Positions 1 to 8,228 are shown, counted from the stretch's first letter. The stretch is 20,420 nt of DNA from CAYJAD01 sp964370305 (GCA_964370305.1 CAYJIU010000026.1:1-20420); one strand, 5' to 3'. The notes: a model not told the origin generated them from the sequence alone. Numbers and translations are program-made.

Positions 1-445
1 TGTCCAAATGCTCTGGCACCATACGCACATCATCCATAACGGCCATAAAAGAAGAATCACCATTCCAGCGTGGTACAAGGTGAAAATGCAAATGTTCACG
101 TATACCAGCACCCGCGGCCTCACCAATATTTAACCCAATATTAATGCCTTGACAATTAAAACGCTTTTTCAAAATGCCTGCGCATATTTGCAAAAGTTCC
201 GTCATTTCAAAGGCTTCTTCCTTTGTAAGAGCCGTAAAATCCATAAGGTGTCTATAGGGTGTTACCATCAAGTGCCCGTTATTATATGGGTATTTGTTCA
301 TAATAACAAAGCAATGCTTAGCGCGATAAAGCACCAGACGTTGGCAATCCTCGTCAGTATGATCTGGCAAACAAAATACACATTCTTCAGGCTTTGGGCC
401 TAAGATATATTCTAACCGCCATGGTGCCCATAATACTTTTGCCAA
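1..445 (-). CDS. HIT-family nucleotide hydrolase/transferase, C-terminus cut off by the window edge
   Basis: About 148 residues are visible; the gene runs off the left edge. The protein has the HIT signature H-x-H-x-H (HLHFHLVPRW), whose middle region supplies the catalytic histidine that attacks the alpha-phosphate of nucleotide substrates. Upstream are a CVFC pair, which is part of a zinc site in many family members, and the LWAPWR...LGPKP opening typical of the Ap4A-phosphorylase-like HIT branch. The family acts in the cytoplasm on dinucleoside polyphosphates or nucleoside phosphoramidates; the exact substrate cannot be read here. There is no in-frame ATG before the conserved start. I chose a TTG (443-445) because it lies just before the conserved block, follows a GGGGGAAG purine run, and has an in-frame stop pair a few codons upstream. 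Family assignment is firm; the start is moderate. Confidence 0.88.
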   Translation of the reverse strand, partial: MAKVLWAPWRLEYILGPKPEECVFCLPDHTDEDCQRLVLYRAKHCFVIMNKYPYNNGHLMVTPYRHLMDFTALTKEEAFEMTELLQICAGILKKRFNCQGINIGLNIGEAAGAGIREHLHFHLVPRWNGDSSFMAVMDDVRMVPEHLD

Positions 446-486
446 AGAGTGCTTCCCCCAAATACATTCTTATTAACACCAGAGTA

Positions 487-515
487 AGTATACACAATTT
501 TGATGTATGGGGCAA
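487..515 (-). promoter_or_regulatory. Predicted sigma-70-type promoter for the HIT gene
   Basis: Read on the minus strand there is TTGCCC (515-510), a 17-bp spacer, then TATACT (492-487). The start would fall about 35 bp before the proposed TTG codon. It lies in the gap downstream of the MucR-like gene, so the HIT gene could be transcribed independently. Assigned by motif only. Confidence 0.45.
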
Positions 516-530
516 GTGGTGAGTAGTGGC

Positions 531-929
531 TTAGTTTTCTCCACGTCTTTCCCATAGTTTCATCTCATGCATTTTTTTACGTCTACTGCGTTGCAATGAC
601 TTGCAAACTAAAGACATGTTTCTTTTATAATTATATTTCTCACGGTATTCATCGGGAGTTAAATTATGTTTTTGTAAGTGCTTTTTGGTAAGAACGCGAA
701 AAGGTTTTAAACATTCAAGGCAGGTAATGCTACGTTCTTTAATGGCAGTTTTTGGATCTATTATTTTTTCATTATCATTTGTTACGTTAAGCAAGCCGTC
801 TTCTTCGTGTAGTTTGCGTATGCCCAAAGCAAGATTTTGGGCCATACTAAGCATTTCTACCTCAGTCATCACTCGCACACTAGCTTGCGCTTTTACGAGT
901 TTTAGTGCTTGTTTAAGGTGATTTTCCAT
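531..929 (-). CDS. MucR/Ros family zinc-finger transcriptional regulator
   Basis: This 132-residue protein is a small DNA-binding regulator of the MucR/Ros family, which is abundant in Desulfovibrio-like bacteria and alphaproteobacteria. The core is a C-x2-C pair (CLEC, residues 70-73) followed by H84 and H88, then HNLTPDEYREKY, a near-perfect family signature. The N-terminal 60 residues are a helical region, as in other members. The C-terminus is rich in lysine and arginine (SRRKKMHEMK). It differs from the alphaproteobacterial form, which ends in a GLPxDYPMVAP-like stretch; that segment is NYKRNMSLVCKSL here. It is transcribed divergently from lysA across a 228-bp AT-rich gap. Family members often bind AT-rich DNA and repress their own promoters, so that gap is a plausible target (inference). 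Its regulon is unknown. Confidence 0.9.
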   Translation of the reverse strand: MENHLKQALKLVKAQASVRVMTEVEMLSMAQNLALGIRKLHEEDGLLNVTNDNEKIIDPKTAIKERSITCLECLKPFRVLTKKHLQKHNLTPDEYREKYNYKRNMSLVCKSLQRSRRKKMHEMKLWERRGEN

Positions 930-1058
930 AATAATCTCGTAAATATTTACTTTTTATCATTCAACTATTGATTTAAGACCTATGTATAATAATCATGAAT
1001 AAGGTTCAATTTTAGCAAAAAATGTTTTTTGAAGCAAGGTATTTTCTAACACTTTCTC

Positions 1059-1086
1059 TTGACAAATCCTACAGTTGCTATATATC
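1059..1086 (+). promoter_or_regulatory. Predicted sigma-70-type promoter for lysA
   Basis: A perfect -35 box TTGACA (1059-1064) is followed after 16 bp by TATATC (1081-1086). The inferred start is about 65 bp before the lysA ATG. A GCGAGG ribosome-binding site precedes that ATG by six bases. The remainder of the divergent gap (930-1058) is AT-rich and probably also holds the MucR-like gene's promoter; a weak minus-strand TTGAAC with a TATACA-like box is present near 1009-983. Confidence 0.55.
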
Positions 1087-1157
1087 AAGTACGCTTCATA
1101 AATAAAAGCACAATAGGCTGTGCAAAAGTTTTATATTAAAATTTAGCGAGGTTTTTT

Positions 1158-2432
1158 ATGCCCAATGTCCGTTCAACTTACACAGATTCTTGTAACTTCT
1201 TTGGCAATAGCTCACCTGAAGAGCTTGCAAACACTTATGGTACCCCACTATATGTGTATAATGAAAACATCTTACGCACTCGTTGCCGTGAGCTCAAAGA
1301 TTTATCAAGCCTTCCTAATTTTAAAGTTAATTACTCAGCCAAAGCCAATACAAATATACAATTATTAAGCATTATTAAAGATGAAGGCTGTGTGGTGGAT
1401 GCCATGAGCCCCGGTGAATTATTTATGAACCAACAAGCCGGATTTAAAAATGACGACATTTTATATGTTTGTAATAATATTTCCGCTGAAGAATTACAAA
1501 ATGCCATAAATAATCATGTGCTTATTAGTGTGGACTCTCTCTCACAGCTTGAGTTACTTGGCAAGCTTAATAAGGGCGGCAAGGTCATGGTGCGCTTTAA
1601 TCCTGGCATTGGGGCTGGCCACCATCAAAAAGTTATCACTGCCGGTAAAGAAACTAAGTTTGGCGTAGATCCTGCGCGCATGGATGATGTTTTTGCCATC
1701 CTTAAAAAATATGATTTAACCCTTGCCGGTGTTAATCAACATATTGGCTCTTTATTTATGGATGCCAATGGCTACTTGGAAGCCGTGGAATTTTTATTAA
1801 CTTTAGCTGAGCATCTGCCAGAAAACGCTCTTGATACCCTTGAAATTATAGATTTTGGCGGCGGCTTTGGTATTCCATATCAAAAGTACGCTAACCAATC
1901 GCGCCTTGACATGCAAGAGCTTGCTAATAAATTACATGCTGCCCTTGCAACATGGCTTCAAAAAACAGGATATAAAGGAAAATTCTTCATTGAGCCTGGT
2001 CGTTATGTCGTTGCAGAGTGTGGTGTATTGCTTGGTTCGGTGCATGCCACTAAAAATAACGGTGAAAATAAATACGTGGGTACTGATTTAGGCTTTAACG
2101 TTCTTGCGCGTCCGGTTATGTATGATTCACATCATGATGTGGAAGTTTATCGTAAAAATGGTACTCCTGATGAAAATTGCATAGAGCAATCCGTTGTGGG
2201 TAATATCTGCGAAAGCGGTGATATATTAGCAAAAAAGCGTTCACTACCTCGCATTGAAGAAGGCGATATCTTAGGTATTTTAGATGCTGGTGCTTATGGT
2301 TATGTTATGTCTTCAGTTTATAATCAACGTTTGCGCCCTGCCGAAGTACTTATTGATAAGGACGGCAATCATCGTTTAATCCGCCGTCGTGAACGTATTG
2401 AAGATTTAATGAATTTGTACGAAGGATGCTAA
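1158..2432 (+). CDS. lysA: Diaminopimelate decarboxylase
   Basis: LysA removes CO2 from meso-diaminopimelate to give L-lysine, the last step of the DAP lysine pathway, in the cytoplasm with PLP as cofactor. The 424 residues match the normal family length. Visible motifs: the PLP lysine K62 in NYSAKAN, the glycine-rich phosphate loop DFGGGFGIPY, the EPGRYVV segment, and VVGNICESGD, the cysteine-containing loop that completes the partner subunit's active site. The fold order (alanine-racemase-type barrel, then beta-domain) is intact. Related carboxynorspermidine, ornithine and arginine decarboxylases share this fold, but CESGD and the C-terminal Y-N-x-R-x-R-P-A-E ending favour DAP decarboxylase. 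The ATG has a GCGAGG site. It stands alone on its transcript side, divergent from the MucR-like gene. Confidence 0.93.
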   Translation: MPNVRSTYTDSCNFFGNSSPEELANTYGTPLYVYNENILRTRCRELKDLSSLPNFKVNYSAKANTNIQLLSIIKDEGCVVDAMSPGELFMNQQAGFKNDDILYVCNNISAEELQNAINNHVLISVDSLSQLELLGKLNKGGKVMVRFNPGIGAGHHQKVITAGKETKFGVDPARMDDVFAILKKYDLTLAGVNQHIGSLFMDANGYLEAVEFLLTLAEHLPENALDTLEIIDFGGGFGIPYQKYANQSRLDMQELANKLHAALATWLQKTGYKGKFFIEPGRYVVAECGVLLGSVHATKNNGENKYVGTDLGFNVLARPVMYDSHHDVEVYRKNGTPDENCIEQSVVGNICESGDILAKKRSLPRIEEGDILGILDAGAYGYVMSSVYNQRLRPAEVLIDKDGNHRLIRRRERIEDLMNLYEGC

Positions 2433-2447
2433 AAATATTGCAATGTG

Positions 2448-2574
2448 ATTTAACGCCATCCAAATGAGAGCTCTGCACAGTTTTTTTACATACAAAATTT
2501 AATATAAAAGTGGAAATTTGCTCTTTAAGTAAAAGTTACCTATGCAGAGGTTTCAAATAAGGTTGGCGTTAAAT
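2448..2574. other. Nested complementary arms between lysA and the MATE gene (possible structured RNA)
   Basis: The 195-bp gap after lysA carries two nested pairs of complementary arms. The outer pair is ATTTAACGCCA (2448-2458) with TGGCGTTAAAT (2564-2574), 11 of 11. The inner pair is CTCTGCA (2471-2477) with TGCAGAG (2543-2549), 7 of 7. The distances between the arms on the two sides are similar (12 and 14 bases), with scattered extra pairs between them, so a long imperfect hairpin about 127 nt long is possible. A short T-run follows the right arm. I do not recognise a riboswitch or named RNA. Strand is undetermined because the arms are complementary, though the T-run favours plus. Confidence 0.3.
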
Positions 2575-2627
2575 TTTTTAAATGCCCAAACTCTTTTTAG
2601 ATGAACACTTGCTAAAGCTAAAACATA

Positions 2628-4004
2628 ATGCAAAAAAAAGAATTAAGCTTTTCATTTGCCACCATGTGGCAACTAACATGGCCGCAAATATTGGTTATGT
2701 TTTTCTTTTTTTGCATTGGCCTTTGTGATGTTTGGACTGCTGGGCAATTGGGGCGCGATGTCCAAGCGGCCTTTGGTCTTGTATCCCAAGGGGCAATTTT
2801 TCTGCAAGTACTAGCCCTTGCCATGGGTAGTGGTGCAACGGCTGCCATTACGCAATCCATAGGGGCTGGGCTTGAAAACAGAGCCCGCCGTTACATAGCC
2901 ATGGTGCTTTTGCTTGCTCTTAGCCTTGGTATTATTGTAGCCATTGTGGCTTTTATGAGCAGAAATATATTTTTCTCCTTACTGCAAACACCGCCAGACG
3001 TCTTGCCCATAGCTCTTTTTTATTGTTCTGTTACCCTATTAACCATGCCTTTGAGCTATGTTTTTTCTGCAACAACTTCTCTTTTTCGCGCGACAAGGCA
3101 GGTAATTCCACCAATATTTGTAGCCGCATTTATGAGCGGTGCCAATGTTTTTGGCAATTTAGGGTTTGGGCTTGGCTACTTTGGCCTACCTGATTTTGGC
3201 TATATGGGCATTGCGTGGACGACGTTTGTGTGCACAGCCCTTGGAGCAACGTGTAATATATTGCTACTCATTCAGCGTGGATATTTTGATTATAGAAAAA
3301 TTCCCCCCATACGCTGGATGCGCGCAGCCTTCCCCTATCTTTTCAAGGTAGCTTTACCGGCTGCTGCAAGCCAACTGGTGTGGCAGTCAGGATATATTGT
3401 ACTTTTTGCGGTGGTGGCATCCCTACCATTTAATAATGTCCACTCCTTAGCTGGTTTAACTGCTGGCATGCGCCTAGAAGCCATATTATTTTTGCCGGGC
3501 ATGGCCTTTAGCATGACGGCTGCCATATTGGTAGGTAACAGCCTTGGGGCAAAAAATATCCCTCAGGCTTACCGTTTAGCTCGCATCTTGGTGATATCTG
3601 GAGCTAGCTGTATGAGTGTTGTCGCCCTTATGCTTTGGCCCTTCATACCATATTTAGCGGCTGCTCTTTCCCCCTCAGTAGAGACGCAAGAAATCACACG
3701 TAATTATATGTATTTTAATATTTTTTCCACACCATTTACCATAGCAAGCATGGTACTTGGCGGTGTTATGACCGGAGCTGGAGCTACTAAATACAATCTC
3801 ATGGTTTATGGCAGTAGTTTTTGGCTGATACGTCTGCCTGTAGCGTGGATTTTTGGGCATTACATCTGGCAAAGTGCCTCTGGTGTATTTCTCGGAATGG
3901 TGTTATCACAAATTGTGCAATCATCAATAATGCTTGTGGTGCTCTATAAAGTAAACTGGCCCAGATTTGCCATGCACGCGCAAAAAAACAAGAAAACAAT
4001 ATGA
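2628..4004 (+). CDS. MATE-family multidrug/organic-compound efflux transporter
   Basis: A 458-residue integral membrane protein with about 12 predicted transmembrane segments arranged as two MatE repeats, as in NorM/DinF-type antiporters. The first segment contains WPQILVMFFFFCIGLCDVW and the loop after it ends in GSGATAAITQSIGAG, a typical MATE pattern. The second repeat starts around residue 235 with ALPAAASQLVWQSGYIVLF and repeats the GNSLGAKN glycine motif. Family members export cationic drugs or metabolites using a Na+ or H+ gradient; the substrate here is unknown. No good ribosome-binding site precedes the ATG; an alternative ATG at codon 13 also lacks one. The stop overlaps the start of the next gene (ATGA), so the two are probably translationally coupled. 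Confidence 0.9.
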   Translation: MQKKELSFSFATMWQLTWPQILVMFFFFCIGLCDVWTAGQLGRDVQAAFGLVSQGAIFLQVLALAMGSGATAAITQSIGAGLENRARRYIAMVLLLALSLGIIVAIVAFMSRNIFFSLLQTPPDVLPIALFYCSVTLLTMPLSYVFSATTSLFRATRQVIPPIFVAAFMSGANVFGNLGFGLGYFGLPDFGYMGIAWTTFVCTALGATCNILLLIQRGYFDYRKIPPIRWMRAAFPYLFKVALPAAASQLVWQSGYIVLFAVVASLPFNNVHSLAGLTAGMRLEAILFLPGMAFSMTAAILVGNSLGAKNIPQAYRLARILVISGASCMSVVALMLWPFIPYLAAALSPSVETQEITRNYMYFNIFSTPFTIASMVLGGVMTGAGATKYNLMVYGSSFWLIRLPVAWIFGHYIWQSASGVFLGMVLSQIVQSSIMLVVLYKVNWPRFAMHAQKNKKTI

Positions 4005-4882
4005 TAAATCAACATTTTTTACCCGTTAGCCTTGAGCATAAGCATTTGTACTTGCAGCATTGGCATGCCATGCCTGTCCACTCCATGGATTATAGCTTCG
4101 TTAATATATGGGGTTGGAGTAATTATTACCAACTACAGTTGAGCTTTAGTGATAAACTCTGCTGGATTGCACAAAAAAATGATACGCTATGGGCACCTGT
4201 TGGCGCGTGGCAAGATGTAAACTGGCAAAATGAGCAAATACTAGATGCTGGTGCAACAATCATTCGTGTTCCGGAGCAACTTGCTAATATGATTGAACAA
4301 GCATTACCAGGACGAGTAGAAAGACAAGAAACTAAGGGCCAGTGGGAATATTTATATAATACTCATGATTTAGCTACATTGTCTGGCAATAAATATCATA
4401 AAAAGCGTAATCATATCAATGGATTTAAAAAAGCATATGGTGCGCCCAATTATAAAAATATTGATGATGCCACCATTGAAGATGTGCTAAGCCTGCAAGA
4501 TAAATGGTGTCAATGGCATGAATGTACCAACTCCAAAGCCCTTTTTGCTGAAAATGAGGCCATTAACAGTGTGCTTTCACATTGGTATGACTTTGAACAC
4601 CTCATAGGCGGGGCATTGTATGTGGATAATACCCTTGTGGCCTTTAGTGTTGGTGAGCTTTTGGATGATACAACACTTGGAGTTCATTATGAAAAAGGTC
4701 ATACAAGCTATAGAGGAGTTTATCAAACTATGAACTCTTGCTTTGTGCAAAATGCTGGGGCTAATACTAGCTTTATAAATCGCGCGCAAGACCTTGATGA
4801 AGAAGGCTTACGCCATGCCAAGTCCAGTTATTTACCTGTAGATTTTTTAAAAAAATATACTTTAAACATTGCCCCAATTTAG
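4001..4882 (+). CDS. DUF2156 protein, related to the synthase domain of MprF (phosphatidylglycerol lysyltransferase C-terminal-like)
   Basis: A 293-residue soluble protein of the DUF2156 family, a duplicated GNAT-like fold related to the aminoacyl-transferase domain of MprF/LPG synthase. Recognisable parts are LSGNKYHKKRNHINGFKKAYG in the middle, the core strand LVAFSVGEL around residue 210, and the C-terminal signature SFINRAQDLDEEGLRHAKSSYLP, which matches the family pattern N-R-x-Q-D-L-x-x-x-G-L-R-x-A-K. The MprF-like transfer of an amino acid to a lipid or peptide is a family analogy, not shown here. No signal peptide or membrane segment is evident. The ATG overlaps the MATE stop by 4 bp, and the next gene follows after 8 bp, so it belongs to one transcription unit with a transporter and a cell-wall hydrolase. 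Confidence 0.85.
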   Translation: MINQHFLPVSLEHKHLYLQHWHAMPVHSMDYSFVNIWGWSNYYQLQLSFSDKLCWIAQKNDTLWAPVGAWQDVNWQNEQILDAGATIIRVPEQLANMIEQALPGRVERQETKGQWEYLYNTHDLATLSGNKYHKKRNHINGFKKAYGAPNYKNIDDATIEDVLSLQDKWCQWHECTNSKALFAENEAINSVLSHWYDFEHLIGGALYVDNTLVAFSVGELLDDTTLGVHYEKGHTSYRGVYQTMNSCFVQNAGANTSFINRAQDLDEEGLRHAKSSYLPVDFLKKYTLNIAPI

Positions 4883-4890
4883 GATTTTTT

Positions 4891-6252
4891 ATGCATATAA
4901 TAATAAAAAGTAAATTTTGGCCCTTGGCCCTTTGTATATTTAGTGTTTTATCCCTTTCTGCTTGTGCATCGCATATCCCTTTACGCGATGATACACCCTT
5001 TGCACAACGTGGAGTTGTGGAAGATCTATATGAATTTCCTCAAGATTTAACTTTTTATGCTAAAAATTCTGAACACAATTTGCTAAACGAAGCCGCCCAA
5101 CAAGAGCAAGATGCGAAATTTAATCGTATTTATTTCAACCCTTGGACTAAGTCTGAGGCCACATATACAGCGCAAAATTTCCAAAATACCTTTGGTAAAG
5201 CCCGCGGTTATAACGGAACCATTGCTTGGACAGAAAACCAATGGCAACGCTTAAAATTTAATGCTGATATAGCAAGATACCCCAACACTCAAAGGCCTGG
5301 CATTACCTTGCGTCAAACGTCTTTACGTGAACTGCCAACCATGCTCCCACGCTTTTCAAAGCCTACGCCCAATCCGTCCTTAAGCCCTTTTGATTATTTC
5401 CAATATTCAACCCTAGCTCCGGGTATGCCAGTATTTATTAGCCAAACATCTCAAGATAACCAATGGTATTTTATTGAAAATGCCCTTGCTGCCGGTTGGG
5501 TACAAGCTAAGGATGTGGCCTTTGTGGATGAAAAATTTATCGTAGCATATTCCAATAAAAGCTTTGCTGCTCTCATAAAGGATAAGGTAGCGTTAAATAG
5601 CACTCAAAATCAAAAACTTGGGTTTGCTCATATTGGAGCAATTTTCCCCATAGTAGACTCAAATAGTCAAGAGTTAACCGTACTTATGCCCACGCGTGGC
5701 CTACAAAACATGGCCCAAGCAGTTCAAGTAAAACTTGAACATTCTGAAGCGGTTAAAAAACCCCTACCCATTCAAGCAAAACTCATTGCTAAAGTGGGTA
5801 ATGAAATGATGGCTCAGCCTTACGGCTGGGGCGGCAGTGGTGAATTTCGTGATTGTTCATCCACCATGCATGATTTATTTACCCCTTTTGGTATATGGCT
5901 ACCACGCAATTCACTTTCTCAATATCGTTCTGCAGCCATGCTCCCCTTGGATAATTTAACCTTAAAGCCCAAGGAAGAAACGATACTTGCGAAAGGTATA
6001 CCATTTATGACTCTTATCTGGTTGCCCGGTCATATTGGCCTATATCTTGGTGAATACGAAGGGCGGGCCGCCATGTTCCATAACATATGGGGCATTAGGG
6101 TAGATGAAATGGGCCAAGGTGACGACCGTCACATCATAGGACGGGCTGTGGTCACATCGCTTGAACCGGGCAAAGAACTTGAAAATATTTATAATAATCA
6201 AACTTTATTAACAAGGATTGGTGGCATTTCCACTCTCCCCGGTACAAAGTAG
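4891..6252 (+). CDS. Lipoprotein NlpC/P60 peptidoglycan endopeptidase with SH3 domains
   Basis: A 453-residue exported cysteine peptidase. The signal peptide ends in the lipobox LSAC with C25 as the lipidated residue; residues 26-27 are Ala-Ser, so outer-membrane sorting is plausible. After a family N-terminal region (about 30-140) come two bacterial SH3-like domains (about 140-285) and a C-terminal NlpC/P60 domain. The catalytic Cys322 lies in FRDCSS, His381 in PGHIGLYLG, and His397 in FHN is the likely third residue. PYGWGG before the Cys is also typical. Such enzymes cut the gamma-D-Glu-diamino-acid bond of stem peptides, usually after recycling or remodelling. The same domain order is known for a Desulfovibrio enzyme. 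An AGGA site precedes the ATG. Its stop (TAG) shares one base with the following GTG. Confidence 0.9.
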   Translation: MHIIIKSKFWPLALCIFSVLSLSACASHIPLRDDTPFAQRGVVEDLYEFPQDLTFYAKNSEHNLLNEAAQQEQDAKFNRIYFNPWTKSEATYTAQNFQNTFGKARGYNGTIAWTENQWQRLKFNADIARYPNTQRPGITLRQTSLRELPTMLPRFSKPTPNPSLSPFDYFQYSTLAPGMPVFISQTSQDNQWYFIENALAAGWVQAKDVAFVDEKFIVAYSNKSFAALIKDKVALNSTQNQKLGFAHIGAIFPIVDSNSQELTVLMPTRGLQNMAQAVQVKLEHSEAVKKPLPIQAKLIAKVGNEMMAQPYGWGGSGEFRDCSSTMHDLFTPFGIWLPRNSLSQYRSAAMLPLDNLTLKPKEETILAKGIPFMTLIWLPGHIGLYLGEYEGRAAMFHNIWGIRVDEMGQGDDRHIIGRAVVTSLEPGKELENIYNNQTLLTRIGGISTLPGTK

Positions 6253-7823
6253 TGCAAACATACAGCTTTGAAATTTTACCAAGCCATGCTGGCAAACGCA
6301 TAGACGCTTTTTTAGTGGAGCAACTATCTGGTATATCACGCGAAAAAATTAAAAAAGCCATTCAAGACAAACTTTGCACCATTGATGACCTTATTATACA
6401 AAGCCCATCTTCAAAATTAAAAATTGGGCAATCTGTTAAAATAACACTACAAAATAATATTGAAAGCATTGTGCCTGAGCATGGTGAGCTGGATGTAGTC
6501 TTCACTGACGAGCAAGTGCTTGTGTGCAATAAACCAGCCGGAATTACCGTACACCCTTGTCCATCGTGCCCAAGTGGTACTTACATTCAACGCTTAGCTG
6601 CAGAATTTCCTCAATTACTTGAGCAAGATGGCTTGCGTCCAGGCATTGTGCATAGGCTTGATAAAGACACCAGTGGCTTGTTACTGGTGGCCCTTACCGA
6701 ACAAGCACGCCTTAAGCTTAGTGCAGATTTTGCAAATCGTACTGTAGAAAAGGTTTATTTAGCCCTTGTGCATGGAGTACCAAAAGAAAATGGCGAAATT
6801 CATGCCCCCATTGGCCGCCACCCACAAACTAAGGTAAAAATGGCCATTGTGGAGGAAAAGCACGGTGGCCGCCCTGCCCATAGTGCTTGGCAAACACTTT
6901 ATACAGACCCTAACAAGCGTTTTTCCTTGGTGCAAATCATGCTGTTTACTGGTCGCACGCATCAAATACGTGTGCATATGGCTCACATGGGCTTTCCGCT
7001 TTGGGGCGATGGCGTTTATGGGCCCAAAATTACCCCCAACTGTCCGGCCAAAAGGCAAATGCTCCACGCATGGAAATTATCCTTCACCCACCCAAGCAGT
7101 CAAAATATATGCAATTTTTCTTCCTCTCCGCCTCAAGATATGCTTGATTGCGCCTTAAAACTTACCCAAGACACACAAAAGATTGTCCTTACTGGTCTAC
7201 CGGGTTGTGGTAAATCTACTTTATTACAAGAGTTTGCAAAGCTTAATATTCCCACTTGGAGTGCCGATGAGGCCGTTAAAAAGCTTTATAATGTGGGGGC
7301 TGCAGGACATACCTTTTTGTTAGCCCGTTTTGGGCAACGCTTTGTGGAGCATCCAAAAGCAGAAGTCAATCGCAAGGCTCTGCGTGAAGCCATGCAAGAC
7401 TTGCAACTTCGTAAAGAAATTAATGCAAATATTCACGCGCTCGTTTATGAAGAATTAGAGTTATTTTGGCTAAAATGCCAAGAAAGTGCTGCCACCATGA
7501 GCGTGGCTGAAGTGCCGCTCTATCTTGAAAATGGACGCCATTTAAACGATAATACGTATATTATTGGTATTGAATGTTCGCAAGAAAACCGCTACATACG
7601 CTTAAAGCAAAGCCGACAGTGGACAGATGAACAATGCCAAAGTATGGATGCATGGCAGTGGCCAGAAGCTAAAAAAATGGCTGCTTGCCAGACAGTTGTT
7701 TGCAACAATAAACAAGTACAGACATTTACAGATACAGCCCTAAATATTGTAAACAAACTTAAAGCAGAACTTAAACAAAAGGAAAGTTCTTTAAGTGAAC
7801 ACTTACAAAGACTTTGGAAATAG
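6252..7823 (+). CDS. coaE: Fusion of RluD-type rRNA pseudouridine synthase and dephospho-CoA kinase
   Basis: One 523-residue reading frame joins two enzymes. Residues about 13-70 form an S4 RNA-binding domain and about 80-290 an RluA/RluD-type pseudouridine synthase with the catalytic Asp137 in HRLDKDTSGLLLVA and the FTGRTHQIRVHMAHMGFPL segment; these enzymes isomerise specific uridines in 23S rRNA. Residues about 310-510 are CoaE: P-loop GLPGCGKS (315-322), then the SADEAVKKLY segment and a KSRQW-like lid region (LKQSRQW). CoaE phosphorylates the ribose 3'-OH of dephospho-CoA, the last step of CoA synthesis. Both halves look intact and there is no frame break between them. The GTG start overlaps the preceding TAG by one base, implying translational coupling. 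CoaD, which makes the CoaE substrate, is encoded about 1.4 kb away on the other strand. Confidence 0.92.
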   Translation: MQTYSFEILPSHAGKRIDAFLVEQLSGISREKIKKAIQDKLCTIDDLIIQSPSSKLKIGQSVKITLQNNIESIVPEHGELDVVFTDEQVLVCNKPAGITVHPCPSCPSGTYIQRLAAEFPQLLEQDGLRPGIVHRLDKDTSGLLLVALTEQARLKLSADFANRTVEKVYLALVHGVPKENGEIHAPIGRHPQTKVKMAIVEEKHGGRPAHSAWQTLYTDPNKRFSLVQIMLFTGRTHQIRVHMAHMGFPLWGDGVYGPKITPNCPAKRQMLHAWKLSFTHPSSQNICNFSSSPPQDMLDCALKLTQDTQKIVLTGLPGCGKSTLLQEFAKLNIPTWSADEAVKKLYNVGAAGHTFLLARFGQRFVEHPKAEVNRKALREAMQDLQLRKEINANIHALVYEELELFWLKCQESAATMSVAEVPLYLENGRHLNDNTYIIGIECSQENRYIRLKQSRQWTDEQCQSMDAWQWPEAKKMAACQTVVCNNKQVQTFTDTALNIVNKLKAELKQKESSLSEHLQRLWK

Positions 7824-7829
7824 TTTATG

Positions 7830-7851
7830 TATTGTAATTCTGAATACAATA
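7830..7851. promoter_or_regulatory. Palindromic operator-like site upstream of the small acidic protein gene
   Basis: TATTGTA (7830-7836), an 8-bp spacer and TACAATA (7845-7851) form a perfect 7-bp dyad. It begins 7 bp after the preceding stop codon and 25 bp before the next start. The right arm contains TACAAT, one base from a consensus -10 box, so a bound regulator could block a promoter here. The -35 match is poor (TTTATG or similar near 7824). It resembles AT-rich repressor operators in general, but I cannot name the regulator. Confidence 0.35.
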
Positions 7852-7876
7852 TAAAAAACAGCAAAAAGGAATAATT

Positions 7877-8200
7877 ATGGAAGTTTGTATAGCCTATATG
7901 CGCGGAAAACCAGTGATGTTAAAAATTCATGAAGATATGGTATATATTGACGATGAAATACAACCCATTGCCAACTTAACCAAGGCTGAACTGGAAGACT
8001 TCTCCAAAGCCATTGCCAGTATTCCCTATAGCCTAGACCAAGAAGGCTATCAATCCATGCTCAATGCTAAACGAGCGGCCTTTCTTGCTACCCTCTTGGG
8101 ACGCGCCGTGGGTGATGAGTGTATTGATAAGATTTCTGGTATACTAGATAGTGTACACTATGATGTTTTAAGATATCTAGGTGAAATTGAAGAAGAATAA
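7877..8200 (+). CDS. Small acidic protein of unknown function
   Basis: I do not recognise this 107-residue protein. It is likely real: AAGGA is placed seven bases before the ATG, codon use resembles the neighbours, and it fills the gap up to a terminator hairpin. It opens with a beta-rich segment (MEVCIAYMRGKPVMLKIHEDMVYIDDE when read in parts), then a mixed helical region with NLTKAELEDFSKAIASI, and ends in an acidic EIEEE tail. No signal peptide, membrane segment or metal-binding cluster is visible; the two cysteines are far apart. It sits between the RluD-CoaE gene and the convergent miaA operon and may be cotranscribed with the former or use the dyad-containing promoter just upstream. The sequence does not support a function. 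Confidence 0.75.
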   Translation: MEVCIAYMRGKPVMLKIHEDMVYIDDEIQPIANLTKAELEDFSKAIASIPYSLDQEGYQSMLNAKRAAFLATLLGRAVGDECIDKISGILDSVHYDVLRYLGEIEEE

Positions 8201-8228
8201 AACGCAAATAACCAAATAAAATACATAG

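Noticed and set aside
149..403. Plus-strand frame of 84 residues at the left edge
   Set aside because: It lies opposite the HIT-family gene, which has the conserved HxHxH motif.
2433..2627. Lysine riboswitch near lysA
   Set aside because: It lies downstream of lysA, not in its leader, and I do not see the conserved lysine riboswitch core.
6759..7067. Antisense frame of 102 residues inside the RluD-CoaE gene
   Set aside because: It overlaps a clear conserved gene on the other strand and shows no recognisable domain.
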